A stretch of 64,000 nucleotides of DNA from Paludibacteraceae bacterium (GCA_024399655.1 JAKSNP010000008.1:41461-105460), one strand, 5' to 3'; counted from the first letter of the stretch, positions 36,781-46,833 are shown. Notes: a model not told the origin generated them from the sequence alone. Program-made: numbers and translations.

Positions 36781-38556
36781 TTAGTCTATTCTGATGCCGC
36801 GGAAGGCAGTCTTGCCCACTACAGTTCCGGCAGGAACGATAGGCATCTGCAGACTCTCGCAATTGAGGAACGCATTGTCTTCAATCAGTTTGAGCCCTTC
36901 GGGCAGTTCCACTTTCTTCAGATTCTTGCAACCTTCAAAAGCGCTGCCGTCAATCTCTTCTACATTCTCTTTCAGTTTCACTTCCTGCAGCGTACGGCAG
37001 TTATAGAAAGCCAGCAGACCGATTTTCTTTACTTTTCTGCCGAAGGTCACCTTACGGAGATTGATGCAGTCAGAGAATGCCTCGTCGCTGATAAATTCCA
37101 CATTATCGGGAATCACGATCTCACCCAGACGCTTGCAGTACGAGAAGGCTCCGTCTTCTATCATATGCACGTTGTCGGCCATCCCAATACCTTCTAGACT
37201 CTGGCATTGCGCAAAGGCTTGCTTGCCGATACGGAAAGTGCTGGCGGGCAGAGCGATGCGCTCTATCAGAATGCAACCCATAAAGGCTTCGTCACCTACG
37301 GCATACAACCCTTCGGGCAAGGTTACATTCACCAGTTGACGGCAACCCTTGAAAGCGCCTTTCTTTACTTCTACGATTCCTTCGGGGATAGTAACACGTT
37401 CTATCTTCTGGCAACCGGCAAAAGCGGTCTCTCCCAAATATTTCAATGTCTTGGGCAGAGCGATGGCTTCCAGTTCCGTGCAACCTGCAAACGCACCGTC
37501 ACCGATGCGGACCAATTTGCTCGGTAAGGCCAACTTCTGTATCTTGTGGCAACCGTAGAATGTGCCGTCGCCTATTTCAGTCAGTTTGTCGCTCAACACC
37601 TGTTCGCGCAGGTCGGCGCAGCCGTAGAAGGCCATCTCCCCCAGTTCCTCCAGATTGGCGGGCAATTTGGCCCAACGCAAATCCTCGTCTTGATAGAAAG
37701 CGTATGCGCCTACACGTTTTACACCTTGAGGAATGTTGATCTCCTGGAGACTCAGACAATGGTAGAATGCGGCATCGGGTATCTCTTCCAACGTCTCGGG
37801 CAGAGTAATCGATTGAAGCGTCTCTGAATAGGCAAAGGCGCCTTCTGCCATCAGTCGGGTAGGAACTTTGGTCTTGAAAACGAACGTGGCGGGCACATCC
37901 TTGTTGGTGGCCACCAGGCAGTCCTCGATAAAGAGCGCGCCGCGTTTCCATTTCTTGTCGTTCAGATATATGCCGGTGCCGTCAAAGGCGTAACGACCGA
38001 TTTTCTTTACTGATTTGGGGATATTCACGCGAGTCAACTTCTTGCAACCCTTGAATACGCCTTCTTCCAGTACGGTCAGCCCTTCTGGCAATTCGATACG
38101 TGTCAGAGTTTTGTTTCCTTCAAAGGCGCCGCAGGCGATCATCTTGATGTTCGACGATACGGCCATCTTCGATTTAATACTTTTGTTGGCATACAGCAGG
38201 ATAGTGTCGTTCACGATGAACAGACCGCCTACATAATGCTGTTTGTCGTTCAGGAATGCGGTGCCGTCAAAGGCGCTGCGATAAACGCGCTCCAAATAGC
38301 GGGGGAAGACTACATTGGTCAGTTTCTTGCAACCTTTGAAGGCCTTTTCACCAATCACCGTCACGCGGAATGTCTTCTGACCCACTGTGATCTCGTCCGG
38401 TATCACGATTTCGCCTGCCGCCTGAGGATTCTTGTCCACTTCGGCTGTCAGGTTCTTTTCGTCCAGTACATAGTTCAGGTCATTGTACTTGGCAGTTTCC
38501 TGTCCGTTTACGGCCAATGCTAATGCGGCCATAATCAAGAGCATAAATTTCTTCAT
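36781..38556 (-). CDS. BspA-like leucine-rich repeat surface protein
   Basis: 591 residues. A signal peptide (ending ALAVNGQ) and a short N-terminal domain (IVIPDEITVGQKTFRVTVIG) come first, followed by about 20 LRR_5 units of 23 residues. Each has the pattern I-G-x-x-A-F-x-G-C-x-x-L-x-x-V-x-L-P, for example IGDGAFAGCTELEAIALP. The last unit reaches the C-terminus, and no T9SS tail or glycine-rich anchor follows. BspA relatives bind host or microbial surfaces; the ligand here is unknown. It has its own promoter and lies upstream of, and divergent from, no partner. Confidence 0.88.
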   Translation of the reverse strand: MKKFMLLIMAALALAVNGQETAKYNDLNYVLDEKNLTAEVDKNPQAAGEIVIPDEITVGQKTFRVTVIGEKAFKGCKKLTNVVFPRYLERVYRSAFDGTAFLNDKQHYVGGLFIVNDTILLYANKSIKSKMAVSSNIKMIACGAFEGNKTLTRIELPEGLTVLEEGVFKGCKKLTRVNIPKSVKKIGRYAFDGTGIYLNDKKWKRGALFIEDCLVATNKDVPATFVFKTKVPTRLMAEGAFAYSETLQSITLPETLEEIPDAAFYHCLSLQEINIPQGVKRVGAYAFYQDEDLRWAKLPANLEELGEMAFYGCADLREQVLSDKLTEIGDGTFYGCHKIQKLALPSKLVRIGDGAFAGCTELEAIALPKTLKYLGETAFAGCQKIERVTIPEGIVEVKKGAFKGCRQLVNVTLPEGLYAVGDEAFMGCILIERIALPASTFRIGKQAFAQCQSLEGIGMADNVHMIEDGAFSYCKRLGEIVIPDNVEFISDEAFSDCINLRKVTFGRKVKKIGLLAFYNCRTLQEVKLKENVEEIDGSAFEGCKNLKKVELPEGLKLIEDNAFLNCESLQMPIVPAGTVVGKTAFRGIRID

Positions 38557-38616
38557 ATATCGATAGTTTTATGTTAATTTCTTTTCCGGAGAATGCATAA
38601 TTCCCCTTTGGGGCTG

Positions 38617-38648
38617 CAAAGTTACAAAAAAAATGGCAAATAAACAAA
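38617..38648 (-). promoter_or_regulatory. Promoter of the BspA-like gene
   Basis: On the minus strand: TTTG (38648-38645), 20-bp spacer, TAACTTTG (38624-38617). It lies directly after the dnaK stop. Confidence 0.8.
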
Positions 38649-38687
38649 TATTTGCCACTTTTTTTCTATTTTTCGCCGTTTGGCGCT

Positions 38688-40631
38688 TTATTTCACTTCT
38701 TCAAAGTCCACATCTTCGGCACTTTGCTGGTTACCTCCGTTTTGACCTCCGTTCTGGCCGCCAAAGGGGCCTTGCTGGCCGCCAAAAGGACCCTGTTGAG
38801 GATTGCCTTGAGCACCTTGTTGTGCGTTCTGGGCGTTATACATCTCTTGTGATGCGGCCTGGAAGGCGCTCATCAATTCGTCGTTGTATTTCTCGCACAG
38901 GTCGGCGTCCTTCTTCTCATAGGCCTCTTTCAGATTCTTCAATGCGGCCTCAATCGGAGCTTTCTTGTCAGAGGGAATCTTGTCGCCCAGTTCCTGCAAC
39001 TGTTTCTCAGTTTGGAAAATGGTGGCATCGGCTTTATTCAGTTTGTCGATACGCTCTTTTTCGCGTTTGTCGGCTTCTGCATTGGCTTCGGCTTCTGCTT
39101 TCATACGCTTGATTTCCTCGTCGCTTAAGCCGCTCGATGCCTCGATTCTGATCTTCTGTTCCTTGCCGGTGGCTTTGTCTTTGGCGGTTACGTTCAAGAT
39201 ACCGTTGGCGTCGATATCGAAGGTCACTTCGATTTGAGGTTCACCACGACGGGCGGGCATGATTCCGTCCAGATGGAATATACCGATCTGCTTGTTCTGG
39301 GCTGCCATCGGACGTTCGCCTTGCAGCACTTTGATCTCTACACTCGGTTGGTTGTCAACAGCGGTGGTGAATACTTCCTGCTTCTTCGTCGGGATAGTCG
39401 TGTTGGCCTCGATCATCTTGGTCATTACACCGCCCATGGTCTCTATACCCAAACTCAACGGAGTCACGTCAAGCAGCAGAACGTCTTTCACTTCGCCGGT
39501 CAATACACCGCCTTGAATGGCTGCACCTACTGCCACTACTTCGTCCGGGTTCACACCTTTTGAAGGAGCTTTGCCGAAGAATTTCTCAACGGCCTGTTGG
39601 ATAGCGGGGATACGGGTCGAACCGCCCACCAGGATCACTTCGTCAATATCCGAGGTGCTCAATCCTGCATTTTGCAATGCCGTGCGGCAGGGGGCGATGG
39701 TGCGTTGGATAAGGTCGTCGATCAGTTGCTCGAATTTGGCGCGGGTCAACGTCTTCATCAGGTGTGCGGGCACTCCGTTCACCGGCATAATATAAGGCAG
39801 GTTGATTTCGCTGCTCGTCGTGTTGCTCAATTCAATCTTGGCTTTCTCGGCAGCCTCTTTCAGACGTTGCATGGCCATTGGGTCCTTGCTCAGGTCGGCA
39901 CCGCCGTTCTCCTGTTTGAATTCCTGTACCAGCCAGTCGATAATACGATGGTCGAAGTCGTCACCGCCCAGGTGGGTGTCACCGTCAGTGGCTTTCACTT
40001 CAAATACGCCGTCTCCCAGTTCCAATACGGATACATCGTGCGTTCCGCCGCCGCAGTCAAATACCACGATCTTCATATCCTTGTTGGCTTTGTCCAGTCC
40101 GTATGCCAAGGCGGCTGCGGTGGGCTCGTTCACGATACGGCGTACGGTCAGTCCGGCAATCTCACCGGCTTCTTTCGTGGCCTGACGCTGGCTGTCGTTG
40201 AAGTAAGCGGGCACCGTGATTACGGCTTCCGTCACTTCTGTCCCCAGATAATCTTCGGCAGTCTTTTTCATCTTCTGAAGAATGATGGCGCTGATTTCTT
40301 GAGGTGTGTAAAGACGGCCGTCGATATCCACACGGGGAGTGTTGTTGTCGCCTTTCACTACTTTATAGGGTACGCGGCTGATTTCCTGTCCCAGGCGGTC
40401 GTAACTCTCGCCCATGAAGCGCTTGATCGAGTTCACGGTCTTGGTCGGGTTGGTGATAGCCTGACGTTTGGCGGGGTCGCCCACCTTACGCTCGCCACCG
40501 TCCACAAATCCAATCACAGAAGGAGTGGTGCGCTTGCCTTCCGAGTTGGTGATTACAATAGGCTCATTGCCTTCCATTACAGCGACGCAGGAATTGGTGG
40601 TTCCCAGGTCGATTCCGATAATTTTACTCAT
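38688..40631 (-). CDS. dnaK: Hsp70 chaperone DnaK
   Basis: 647 residues. An ATP-dependent folding chaperone. Motifs: [18 protein letters not shown] at the start, [59 protein letters not shown], the linker [19 protein letters not shown], and the substrate domain. The C-terminus is a Gln/Gly-rich tail ([14 protein letters not shown]) ending DVDFEEVK, like other DnaK ends. No grpE or dnaJ is adjacent. In the 157 bases to the next gene I see no clear -7/-33 promoter. A perfect short hairpin CTGCCATTTTGGCAG is present there. Confidence 0.98.
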   Translation of the reverse strand: MSKIIGIDLGTTNSCVAVMEGNEPIVITNSEGKRTTPSVIGFVDGGERKVGDPAKRQAITNPTKTVNSIKRFMGESYDRLGQEISRVPYKVVKGDNNTPRVDIDGRLYTPQEISAIILQKMKKTAEDYLGTEVTEAVITVPAYFNDSQRQATKEAGEIAGLTVRRIVNEPTAAALAYGLDKANKDMKIVVFDCGGGTHDVSVLELGDGVFEVKATDGDTHLGGDDFDHRIIDWLVQEFKQENGGADLSKDPMAMQRLKEAAEKAKIELSNTTSSEINLPYIMPVNGVPAHLMKTLTRAKFEQLIDDLIQRTIAPCRTALQNAGLSTSDIDEVILVGGSTRIPAIQQAVEKFFGKAPSKGVNPDEVVAVGAAIQGGVLTGEVKDVLLLDVTPLSLGIETMGGVMTKMIEANTTIPTKKQEVFTTAVDNQPSVEIKVLQGERPMAAQNKQIGIFHLDGIMPARRGEPQIEVTFDIDANGILNVTAKDKATGKEQKIRIEASSGLSDEEIKRMKAEAEANAEADKREKERIDKLNKADATIFQTEKQLQELGDKIPSDKKAPIEAALKNLKEAYEKKDADLCEKYNDELMSAFQAASQEMYNAQNAQQGAQGNPQQGPFGGQQGPFGGQNGGQNGGNQQSAEDVDFEEVK

Positions 40632-40788
40632 ATTCTTTTCTTTTTTAATTTAGTTTCTGTATTTTTTTTTCTTTAAGGCCCCTTTGTGCCATTTCTGCCA
40701 ACGGCCTTACGCTTTTATAATAGCAAACGCCATGCCAAAGCACAGCGTTCGTATTTTATCTGCCATTTTGGCAGGTTATGCCTGTTTT

Positions 40789-41940
40789 TTATGCCAATCG
40801 GTCTGCCAGAATGAGTGTCGGCTTGCCATTCACGCGCGTTCCTATTATATATAGATTGCCCCCGTCTTTTATTTTCAGCTTTTTTCTGAGCTGCTCGGCG
40901 CTGAGCGGATAATTGCGGCAGATCACGTTCGCCTGCTCAGGCAGGTCCTTGCTGTTTAACTCGATTGTCTTGAATCTTCGTCCCGGGAAATTGTTCACTT
41001 CATTCGCGCTCGTATACAGGTGTGAGTTCTTGTCCATCTGCTCCACGCCGTATCGATGCGCTATAGTCCTGAATGCACCCGCTTTCATGAGGGCAGCGTT
41101 CGGCTCGTAGAGGTATGCTCCCGCTTCTTTGGCCGTCACTTGCGGCAGATTGTTCTCTTCTTCCCTTGTCATTTCCAGTCGTATGCCGCTTTTCAGGTCT
41201 ATGGCCGTTACGGTGGGGTGGGTGCCTGCCCCTTCAAGAATCACAATCTCTTTCACTTCATTGTCCACAGCCACGATATGAGTCTCCCAATCGCCGCCCA
41301 TGCTCTTCAAGGCGGCCGTCACATCCGTCATTGGCGATAACTTCAGCATCCGTAGGCAACTCTTTTGTCGCATGGTTCCGATCAGTCGGGTCATGTTTGG
41401 CGTGCAGTCTTCTATTCTGAATACTTTTCCCCCGTTCTTGTCCCTGCGAGCTGGATCGGCATATAGGATTCGGCGATCCGTACCTGCCGTCGTTAATGCT
41501 TCCAGCCGCTCCTCCGCTGTGCTGTTGATTATCTGTATCCGTGCACCTAAATTATGTTCCGCCAATCGGCATAATTCGGCGTCTTTTTCGATATAATAGG
41601 CCGTTTTGACAGCTTCGCTCAGATATAACGTGTCAATTCCGCTACCTCCTGTCAGGTCGTTCAACTCCCCGTTTTCTATCCCTTTCTCCTTCAATAGTTC
41701 GCGCTTGTAACAGGCAGTCAACTCGCTCGAACATTGTTCGCACGATAACCTTACGGGATACCACCAGTCATCCCTTGCCGCTATGCTCGGCAACTTTTCT
41801 TTCGTCCGTTGTCGGCCTTCTATTTGTTGAAGGACCCATCGAAATTCGTCATTCGATAGGTCCTTGTATTGGGCACGCTGCAGCGCCAGTTGCGCCACAT
41901 CGTCATGCTCGTGTGCTTTTATTATTCCGCTCAGTTCCAC
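40789..41940 (-). CDS. SAM-dependent methyltransferase with THUMP-like domain (PG_1098 family)
   Basis: 383 residues. The N-terminal 85 residues are a helical domain. A class I methyltransferase core follows: DLTGGSGIDTLYLSE is motif I, AYYIEKDAEL the acidic end of strand 2, and RRILYADPARRD the DPPR-like catalytic motif seen in nucleic acid methyltransferases. The C-terminus (GAYLYEPNAALMKAGAF, then NVICRNYPLSAEQLRKKLKI) is the THUMP-like part. The family occurs widely in Bacteroidota and probably modifies RNA; the substrate is unproven. It starts 1 bp from the end of the adjacent lipoprotein gene, suggesting coupling. Confidence 0.9.
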   Translation of the reverse strand: MELSGIIKAHEHDDVAQLALQRAQYKDLSNDEFRWVLQQIEGRQRTKEKLPSIAARDDWWYPVRLSCEQCSSELTACYKRELLKEKGIENGELNDLTGGSGIDTLYLSEAVKTAYYIEKDAELCRLAEHNLGARIQIINSTAEERLEALTTAGTDRRILYADPARRDKNGGKVFRIEDCTPNMTRLIGTMRQKSCLRMLKLSPMTDVTAALKSMGGDWETHIVAVDNEVKEIVILEGAGTHPTVTAIDLKSGIRLEMTREEENNLPQVTAKEAGAYLYEPNAALMKAGAFRTIAHRYGVEQMDKNSHLYTSANEVNNFPGRRFKTIELNSKDLPEQANVICRNYPLSAEQLRKKLKIKDGGNLYIIGTRVNGKPTLILADRLA

Positions 41941-42405
41941 TTATTGCGTAATCACCACGCGGAAACGCATCGTTTCCGGCACGTAGGTCAAGTCGTCTTC
42001 ATAGAAGAAGTCCGAATGAGTTACGTCAAATACCATCCAACCTTGTCCGTAGATGAAGTTCACGGTCTGGGTGAAATAGTTCCAACTGTTGTCCTCCAGC
42101 ACTTCTTCAAAATGGGTCACTTCCGGCAGGCAGGCCTGATAGTCCTTATACACGCGATATACATGGATGTTGCCTTTTTTCACGGCTTCTGCGGTCAGTT
42201 CGGGTACGTCCACCGTTTTGAAGAAGAAATTGTTGTCATAGGGTAGGCCGTCTGCGTTTACGTAGTTGGTGTATTCCCATGATTCAATCACATATTCCAC
42301 GCTTACTGTTGTGCTTTTGTAGATGGTGTTTGTCTCGTACACTTTTTTCTCGGTGCAACTGACTATCGCCAGCATACAACCTAATATAATCAGTATTTTT
42401 TTCAT
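41941..42405 (-). CDS. Small lipoprotein of unknown function
   Basis: 154 residues. The signal peptide from the ATG at 42405 ends in the lipobox AIVSC. An alternative in-frame ATG at 42426 lies upstream of the -7 box and is unlikely. The mature protein is strand-rich and aromatic (SVEYVIESWEYTNYVNADGL, WNYFTQTVNFIYGQGWMVFD) and looks like a single beta domain. I do not recognise the family. The -7 box ends 9 bases from the ATG, so the mRNA should be leaderless or nearly so. The methyltransferase gene follows with no gap. Confidence 0.8.
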   Translation of the reverse strand: MKKILIILGCMLAIVSCTEKKVYETNTIYKSTTVSVEYVIESWEYTNYVNADGLPYDNNFFFKTVDVPELTAEAVKKGNIHVYRVYKDYQACLPEVTHFEEVLEDNSWNYFTQTVNFIYGQGWMVFDVTHSDFFYEDDLTYVPETMRFRVVITQ

Positions 42406-42413
42406 ATCGGCTG

Positions 42414-42445
42414 CAAAATTACGCAAAAATCTTCATTTGTGCAAA
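42414..42445 (-). promoter_or_regulatory. Promoter of the small lipoprotein and methyltransferase
   Basis: On the minus strand: TTTG (42445-42442), 20-bp spacer, TAATTTTG (42421-42414). Confidence 0.75.
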
Positions 42446-42449
42446 TTTT

Positions 42450-42481
42450 TTTGCTTATATTCAAAAAAAATCGTATCTTTG
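42450..42481 (+). promoter_or_regulatory. Promoter of the glucosaminidase-mutS2 operon
   Basis: TTTG (42450-42453), 20-bp spacer, TATCTTTG (42474-42481). Its -33 box is back to back with that of the divergent lipoprotein promoter, with 4 bases between. Confidence 0.8.
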
Positions 42482-42567
42482 CACCGTTTTATCGTTAATA
42501 GTTTATTCATTTGCCGAAATAACCAAAGGTATTGGCAATAAATAGTTTTCGTTTACCTAGTATAATT

Positions 42568-43524
42568 ATGTCCAAACATCTTCTATCGCTATTTCTCTTC
42601 GCCGCCATTCTTCCGCTTGGCGCTCAGGATCTCAATCCCGCCTATCTCGACTATATTGCACGCTACCGCGAAATAGCCGTCAGTCAACAGATTGAATTCG
42701 GTATCCCCGCTTCTATCACCATGGCACAGGCATTGCTCGAATCCGGTGCCGGGCTGTCCGAACTGGCCACCGAGGCCAACAACCACTTCGGCATCAAATG
42801 CTCTTCTAATTGGAACGGCCCTACCTTCAACCATGATGACGACCGGCTTCAGGAGTGCTTTCGCAAATACGAGTCCCCGGAGCAGTCTTTTGCCGACCAT
42901 TCGCGTTTCCTCTTGCGCCAACGATATCAGAGCCTTTTCTCCATCCCGGTTGAAGATTACGGCGAATGGGCTCGCGGTCTCTCACGGTGCGGATATGCCA
43001 CCGACCCGCAATATCCCGACAAACTCATCAAAATCATACAGGATTATCGCCTCGATCAGCTTGCTTCTTCACCTCTCCCCGATGCTGATATACTTCCTGC
43101 TACTGTCGCACCCGAAATTCAGGAAGAGGACACCGTCGACGATTTCTTTGCCGCTTCACGCATGGAGGCTGTGTCTATCTACCACGAACACAGGTCCGGA
43201 CACATGCGGCTCAATCGGTATATCCTTGCTGACGAAGGCGAAACATTTACCTCGCTCGCCTATTATCTTAATATGCGAGAATCCACTCTCCGCCGCTATA
43301 ACGACGCCACCGACGGACGGGTGCTGCAGGCCAATGATAGGGTTTATCTCTATCCAAAACCCAAACGCGCGCAACGCAAATATGCTTCCTATTATGTCCG
43401 CACGGGCGATTCGGCTTGGTCCATCGCTCAGAAATTCTGCTTCCGTATGCGCACTATTTATGATCTCAACGGCATACCCTACGGCACGCCTCTCGTCACT
43501 CGTCAAATCCTTCGTCTTCGCTGA
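42568..43524 (+). CDS. Glucosaminidase-domain peptidoglycan hydrolase with LysM
   Basis: 318 residues from the ATG at 42568, which gives a clean signal peptide (ending LPLGAQ). A longer frame starts 12 codons upstream, but those residues do not look like a signal peptide. Residues 20-170 are a GH73-type N-acetylglucosaminidase domain: ITMAQALLESGAGLSELATE with the catalytic Glu, NHFGIKCSSNWNG, and the downstream YATDPQYPDKLIKII. Residues about 210-318 carry two LysM-like modules (a YYLNMRESTLRRYND unit, then YVRTGDSAWSIAQKFCFRM). Probable role: cell-wall turnover in the periplasm. Its stop overlaps the next start by one base. Confidence 0.9.
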   Translation: MSKHLLSLFLFAAILPLGAQDLNPAYLDYIARYREIAVSQQIEFGIPASITMAQALLESGAGLSELATEANNHFGIKCSSNWNGPTFNHDDDRLQECFRKYESPEQSFADHSRFLLRQRYQSLFSIPVEDYGEWARGLSRCGYATDPQYPDKLIKIIQDYRLDQLASSPLPDADILPATVAPEIQEEDTVDDFFAASRMEAVSIYHEHRSGHMRLNRYILADEGETFTSLAYYLNMRESTLRRYNDATDGRVLQANDRVYLYPKPKRAQRKYASYYVRTGDSAWSIAQKFCFRMRTIYDLNGIPYGTPLVTRQILRLR

Positions 43525-43805
43525 TGGCCAAATCAATAACTGAAATATTATCTTCCTTCCTTCATGAGTCCGGACTCGAACAACCAATCCTCGAGGACCG
43601 GCTCGTTGCTATTTGGCCCGAAATGATGGGCTTGCAGGTCGCCAAACTTACTTCCAAAATCGAAATCCGGGATGGCGTCCTCTTTGTCCATATCCGCTCC
43701 GCCGCTCTCCGACAACAACTCTTCGAATGCCGTTTCCAACTCGTACAACGACTCAATCAAGCCGTCAACGGAAATGTGATTCGTGATATTAGAATTCTTG
43801 GATAA
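43524..43805 (+). CDS. DUF721 (DciA-like) protein
   Basis: 93 residues. It has the DUF721 core pattern: a helical start, IWPEMMGLQVAKLTSKIEIR, GVLFVHIRSAALRQQLFECR and a short final helix. Proteobacterial DciA loads the replicative helicase; many Bacteroidota DUF721 proteins are shorter and untested. It is translationally coupled at both ends, with one-base overlaps to the glucosaminidase (TGATG) and to mutS2 (TAATG). Confidence 0.85.
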   Translation: MAKSITEILSSFLHESGLEQPILEDRLVAIWPEMMGLQVAKLTSKIEIRDGVLFVHIRSAALRQQLFECRFQLVQRLNQAVNGNVIRDIRILG

Positions 43806-46120
43806 TGCTTTTTCCCGATTCATTTGAACATAAAATCGATTTTCAAGTCTTACGCGCGCGTTTGACAGACCTCTGCACTTCCTCGCTCGGACGGGCGCAG
43901 GTCGATAATATGCACTTCCTTACCGATTTCAACGAGGTCAATCTCCTCCTATCCGAAACCCAGGAAATGCTGCACGTCCTTTCCGACGCTTCGCTCGCTT
44001 TCCCGCGCGGAGATATTCACGACCTTTCTGAACCGCTCGCACGCATTCGCGTAGTCGGACTCTTTCTCGATGAAAGCGAACTCCATTCCCTTCGCTCGTC
44101 TCTCCTCTTCGCGGCCCAACTCGAGTATTTCTTCGCTCATCTCGATGCGCAACGCTTCCCTACGCTTTCTCAGCTTTACGGAGCTCTCGATCGGGGACAG
44201 TCGCTTTCTTCCGTCACCTCGCTCATTGATGGCATACTCGACCAGTTCGGTCAGCTGCGGGATAATGCTTCCCCTGAACTTGCCCGTATCCGACGCGAAC
44301 TCGCTCTCGCTCAAGGTTCGGTCAATCAAACCATCGCACGTATTCTCAAACAGGCTCAAGCCGACGGCTTGCTCGATCACGACACCTCGCCCACCATGCG
44401 AGAGGGAAGGCTCGTTATCCCCGTTCCACCGGCCGTACGACGCAAAATAGGAGGCATCGTACACGACGAATCCGCCACCGGCAAAACAGTCTTTATCGAA
44501 CCTGCTGCCGTTGTAGAGGCCAACAATCATATCCGCCAACTTCAAGGCGAGGAACGCCGCGAAAGGGCTCGCATCCTTTCTGCCGTCACCGATAGGCTTC
44601 GCCCATCTGTTCCCGATATTCTTCTTACCTCTGATTTTCTTGCGCATGTCGATTTCCTGCGGGCAAAAGCACTCTTCGCAGCCCAAATTCATGCCATCGC
44701 ACCCCCTCTCGTCAATGCTCCCTTCATCGATTTCCGCGAAGTAAGGCATCCCGTTCTCTTCCTCCGGCTCACCGAACAGCATCGCGAGGTGGTGCCGCTC
44801 TCTCTACGACTCGGCTCTCGTTTCCCCAAATCCGAACATCAGTTGCCCGATATTCTCGTTATCTCCGGACCTAACGCCGGTGGCAAATCCGTCTGCCTCA
44901 AAACGGTCGCTCTCTGCCAGTATATGCTCCAGTGCGGACTGCTCATTCCTATCTCCGAAGCGGGCTCGGCGGGTATCTTCAGCAATATTTTCATCGATAT
45001 AGGCGACGAGCAGAGTATCTCCGACGACCTTAGTACCTATTCCTCCCACCTCCGTAATATGAAGCACTTCATGCGCTTTGCGGATGCCGATACGCTCTTC
45101 CTGATCGACGAATTCGGTAGCGGAACCGAACCTCTTATAGGAGGCGCTATGGCCGAGGCCACTCTCTGTCGACTCAACCAACTGCATGCCGTCGGTATCG
45201 TCACTACCCACTACACCAACCTCAAGCACCTTGCTGATTCCACACCCGGTATCGTCAACGGTGCGATGCTCTACGATAGAGGTGCTCTGCGCCCCCTCTT
45301 CCAACTGTCCGTCGGACAGGCAGGCTCCAGTTTCGCTATCGAGATAGCGCATTCCATCGGACTTCCCGACGACATCATCTCACGCGCCAAAGAATTGGTC
45401 GGAGCGGATTATATCGACTACGACCGCTCGCTCCAGGATATTGCTCGCGACCGCCGATATTGGGAAAACAAACGGCAGAATATACGCCAGCGCGAAAAAC
45501 ACCTCGAGGAACGCATCGCCTACTACGAACAGGAGATTGCAGGACTCAAAGCCAAGAAAAAAGAAATCATAGCCGAAGCCAATCAGCAGGCTGCCGACCT
45601 ACTCAGGCAGTCAAACGCCACTATCGAACGCGCTATTCGCGAAATCAAGGAATCTCATGCCGATAAGGAACGAACCCGGCAGGCGCGGCAACACGTCGAA
45701 AAACTCAAACAGAAAGTAGATGCCCCAATTCCAGCCAAATCGCCCTCTCCCCAGCAGCCTGCCGCGCATAACAAAGTTCTTCACGATTTCCGCGACCTGA
45801 AGGCTGTTGACAAACAAATGCCTTCGGCCCAACCTAATATACAGAATACGATCCGAAAGGCCAAACTTTCATTCGATCGCACGCTCGACCTACGTGGATT
45901 GCGCGCCGACGAAGCCCTCGAGCAACTCATCGCCTATATGGACGATGCTATCATGGTAGCTGCCGGTACGGTCACTATCCTCCACGGAACCGGTACCGGA
46001 GCGCTCAAACAACTCACTCGCGACTACCTCACTCCGCTCAAACGACGCAACCGTATCGTCGATTTCCACGACGGAGATCCCGACAGGGGTGGGGCGGGAC
46101 TAACTATTGTTGAAATATGA
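43805..46120 (+). CDS. mutS2: MutS2 family ATPase/endonuclease
   Basis: 771 residues, normal length. The family acts against homologous recombination or in ribosome rescue rather than mismatch repair. The helical lever domain is followed by the ATPase, with Walker A ISGPNAGGKSVCLKTV near residue 355 and Walker B TLFLIDEFGSGTEPLIGG near 435. A long charged coiled coil covers residues 535-625. The C-terminal Smr nuclease domain (residues 690-771) has TLDLRGLRADEALEQL and VTILHGTGTGALKQ. Arg/Leu codons ending in C are frequent here and in the neighbours to 54 kb, compared with the AT-richer codons at the left of the window. Confidence 0.96.
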   Translation: MLFPDSFEHKIDFQVLRARLTDLCTSSLGRAQVDNMHFLTDFNEVNLLLSETQEMLHVLSDASLAFPRGDIHDLSEPLARIRVVGLFLDESELHSLRSSLLFAAQLEYFFAHLDAQRFPTLSQLYGALDRGQSLSSVTSLIDGILDQFGQLRDNASPELARIRRELALAQGSVNQTIARILKQAQADGLLDHDTSPTMREGRLVIPVPPAVRRKIGGIVHDESATGKTVFIEPAAVVEANNHIRQLQGEERRERARILSAVTDRLRPSVPDILLTSDFLAHVDFLRAKALFAAQIHAIAPPLVNAPFIDFREVRHPVLFLRLTEQHREVVPLSLRLGSRFPKSEHQLPDILVISGPNAGGKSVCLKTVALCQYMLQCGLLIPISEAGSAGIFSNIFIDIGDEQSISDDLSTYSSHLRNMKHFMRFADADTLFLIDEFGSGTEPLIGGAMAEATLCRLNQLHAVGIVTTHYTNLKHLADSTPGIVNGAMLYDRGALRPLFQLSVGQAGSSFAIEIAHSIGLPDDIISRAKELVGADYIDYDRSLQDIARDRRYWENKRQNIRQREKHLEERIAYYEQEIAGLKAKKKEIIAEANQQAADLLRQSNATIERAIREIKESHADKERTRQARQHVEKLKQKVDAPIPAKSPSPQQPAAHNKVLHDFRDLKAVDKQMPSAQPNIQNTIRKAKLSFDRTLDLRGLRADEALEQLIAYMDDAIMVAAGTVTILHGTGTGALKQLTRDYLTPLKRRNRIVDFHDGDPDRGGAGLTIVEI

Positions 46121-46833
46121 AAAAAATCCTTCTATTCTCTCTCTTCCTGGCCCTGCCGCTTGTCGCTTGGCCTGCCTTGCCCGTTCAGCACGGCGATTCA
46201 GCTTACGCTCTCTCACTTTCCGCCGGCTACGGCTACAATTCCACCTATCTCAGTCACGGTGATTTCGATATTTCCGCGTTCCTTCCCGTCAATCCCTATT
46301 GCGAACTTCAGGCCGATATACGCCTCTCTACGGCTGATGTCTATTCTTTCGGTTTCCAAGCGCGACCCAAGTTCCTCATTCCCGTCGGATGCCTTTATCT
46401 GCAGACGCAGATCCTTTATCGTGACCTCCACCGCAATCTCTTTCACGAGTTCTCCGGTGCCGTGTCATTGGGATATAGGATGGATTATGTCGATTTTTCG
46501 CTGGGCTGCGGAATGCGGCTGATGCGACCCTTCGCGCTTGATTATCACTCCACCGAACAGATGGTGGCCGAGCCCTTTATCCTCACCTATAGCTTGCGGG
46601 TTTTTGTCCGTCCTCAGTCTGCTGATTGGAATCTGTATTTCCGTCTTTCGGATTGGGATGATTTTCAGATTGAGCGTGTCTGGTCTCCCATTTTCGGCTT
46701 GGGAGCGTGGTATGATATAGATTCGCATTGCCGTTTGGGCTTGATGGCTGATTGCAAGCCCACGGGCATGTTCCATCTCAATGCGGCTTTCTATGCCGCC
46801 TCCGCACTCGCTTCCTTTTCCTATCGATTCTGA
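46117..46833 (+). CDS. Outer membrane beta-barrel protein of unknown function
   Basis: 238 residues. The signal peptide ends near AWPA. The rest is alternating strands with aromatic belts (ALSLSAGYGYNSTYLSHGDF, CLYLQTQILYRDLHR, DYVDFSLGCGMRLMRPFAL), and it ends in Phe preceded by YR, the usual signal of an outer-membrane barrel. The family is not recognised. It overlaps the mutS2 stop by four bases (ATGA), so it is cotranslated with it. The functional link to mutS2 is unclear. Confidence 0.75.
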   Translation: MKKILLFSLFLALPLVAWPALPVQHGDSAYALSLSAGYGYNSTYLSHGDFDISAFLPVNPYCELQADIRLSTADVYSFGFQARPKFLIPVGCLYLQTQILYRDLHRNLFHEFSGAVSLGYRMDYVDFSLGCGMRLMRPFALDYHSTEQMVAEPFILTYSLRVFVRPQSADWNLYFRLSDWDDFQIERVWSPIFGLGAWYDIDSHCRLGLMADCKPTGMFHLNAAFYAASALASFSYRF

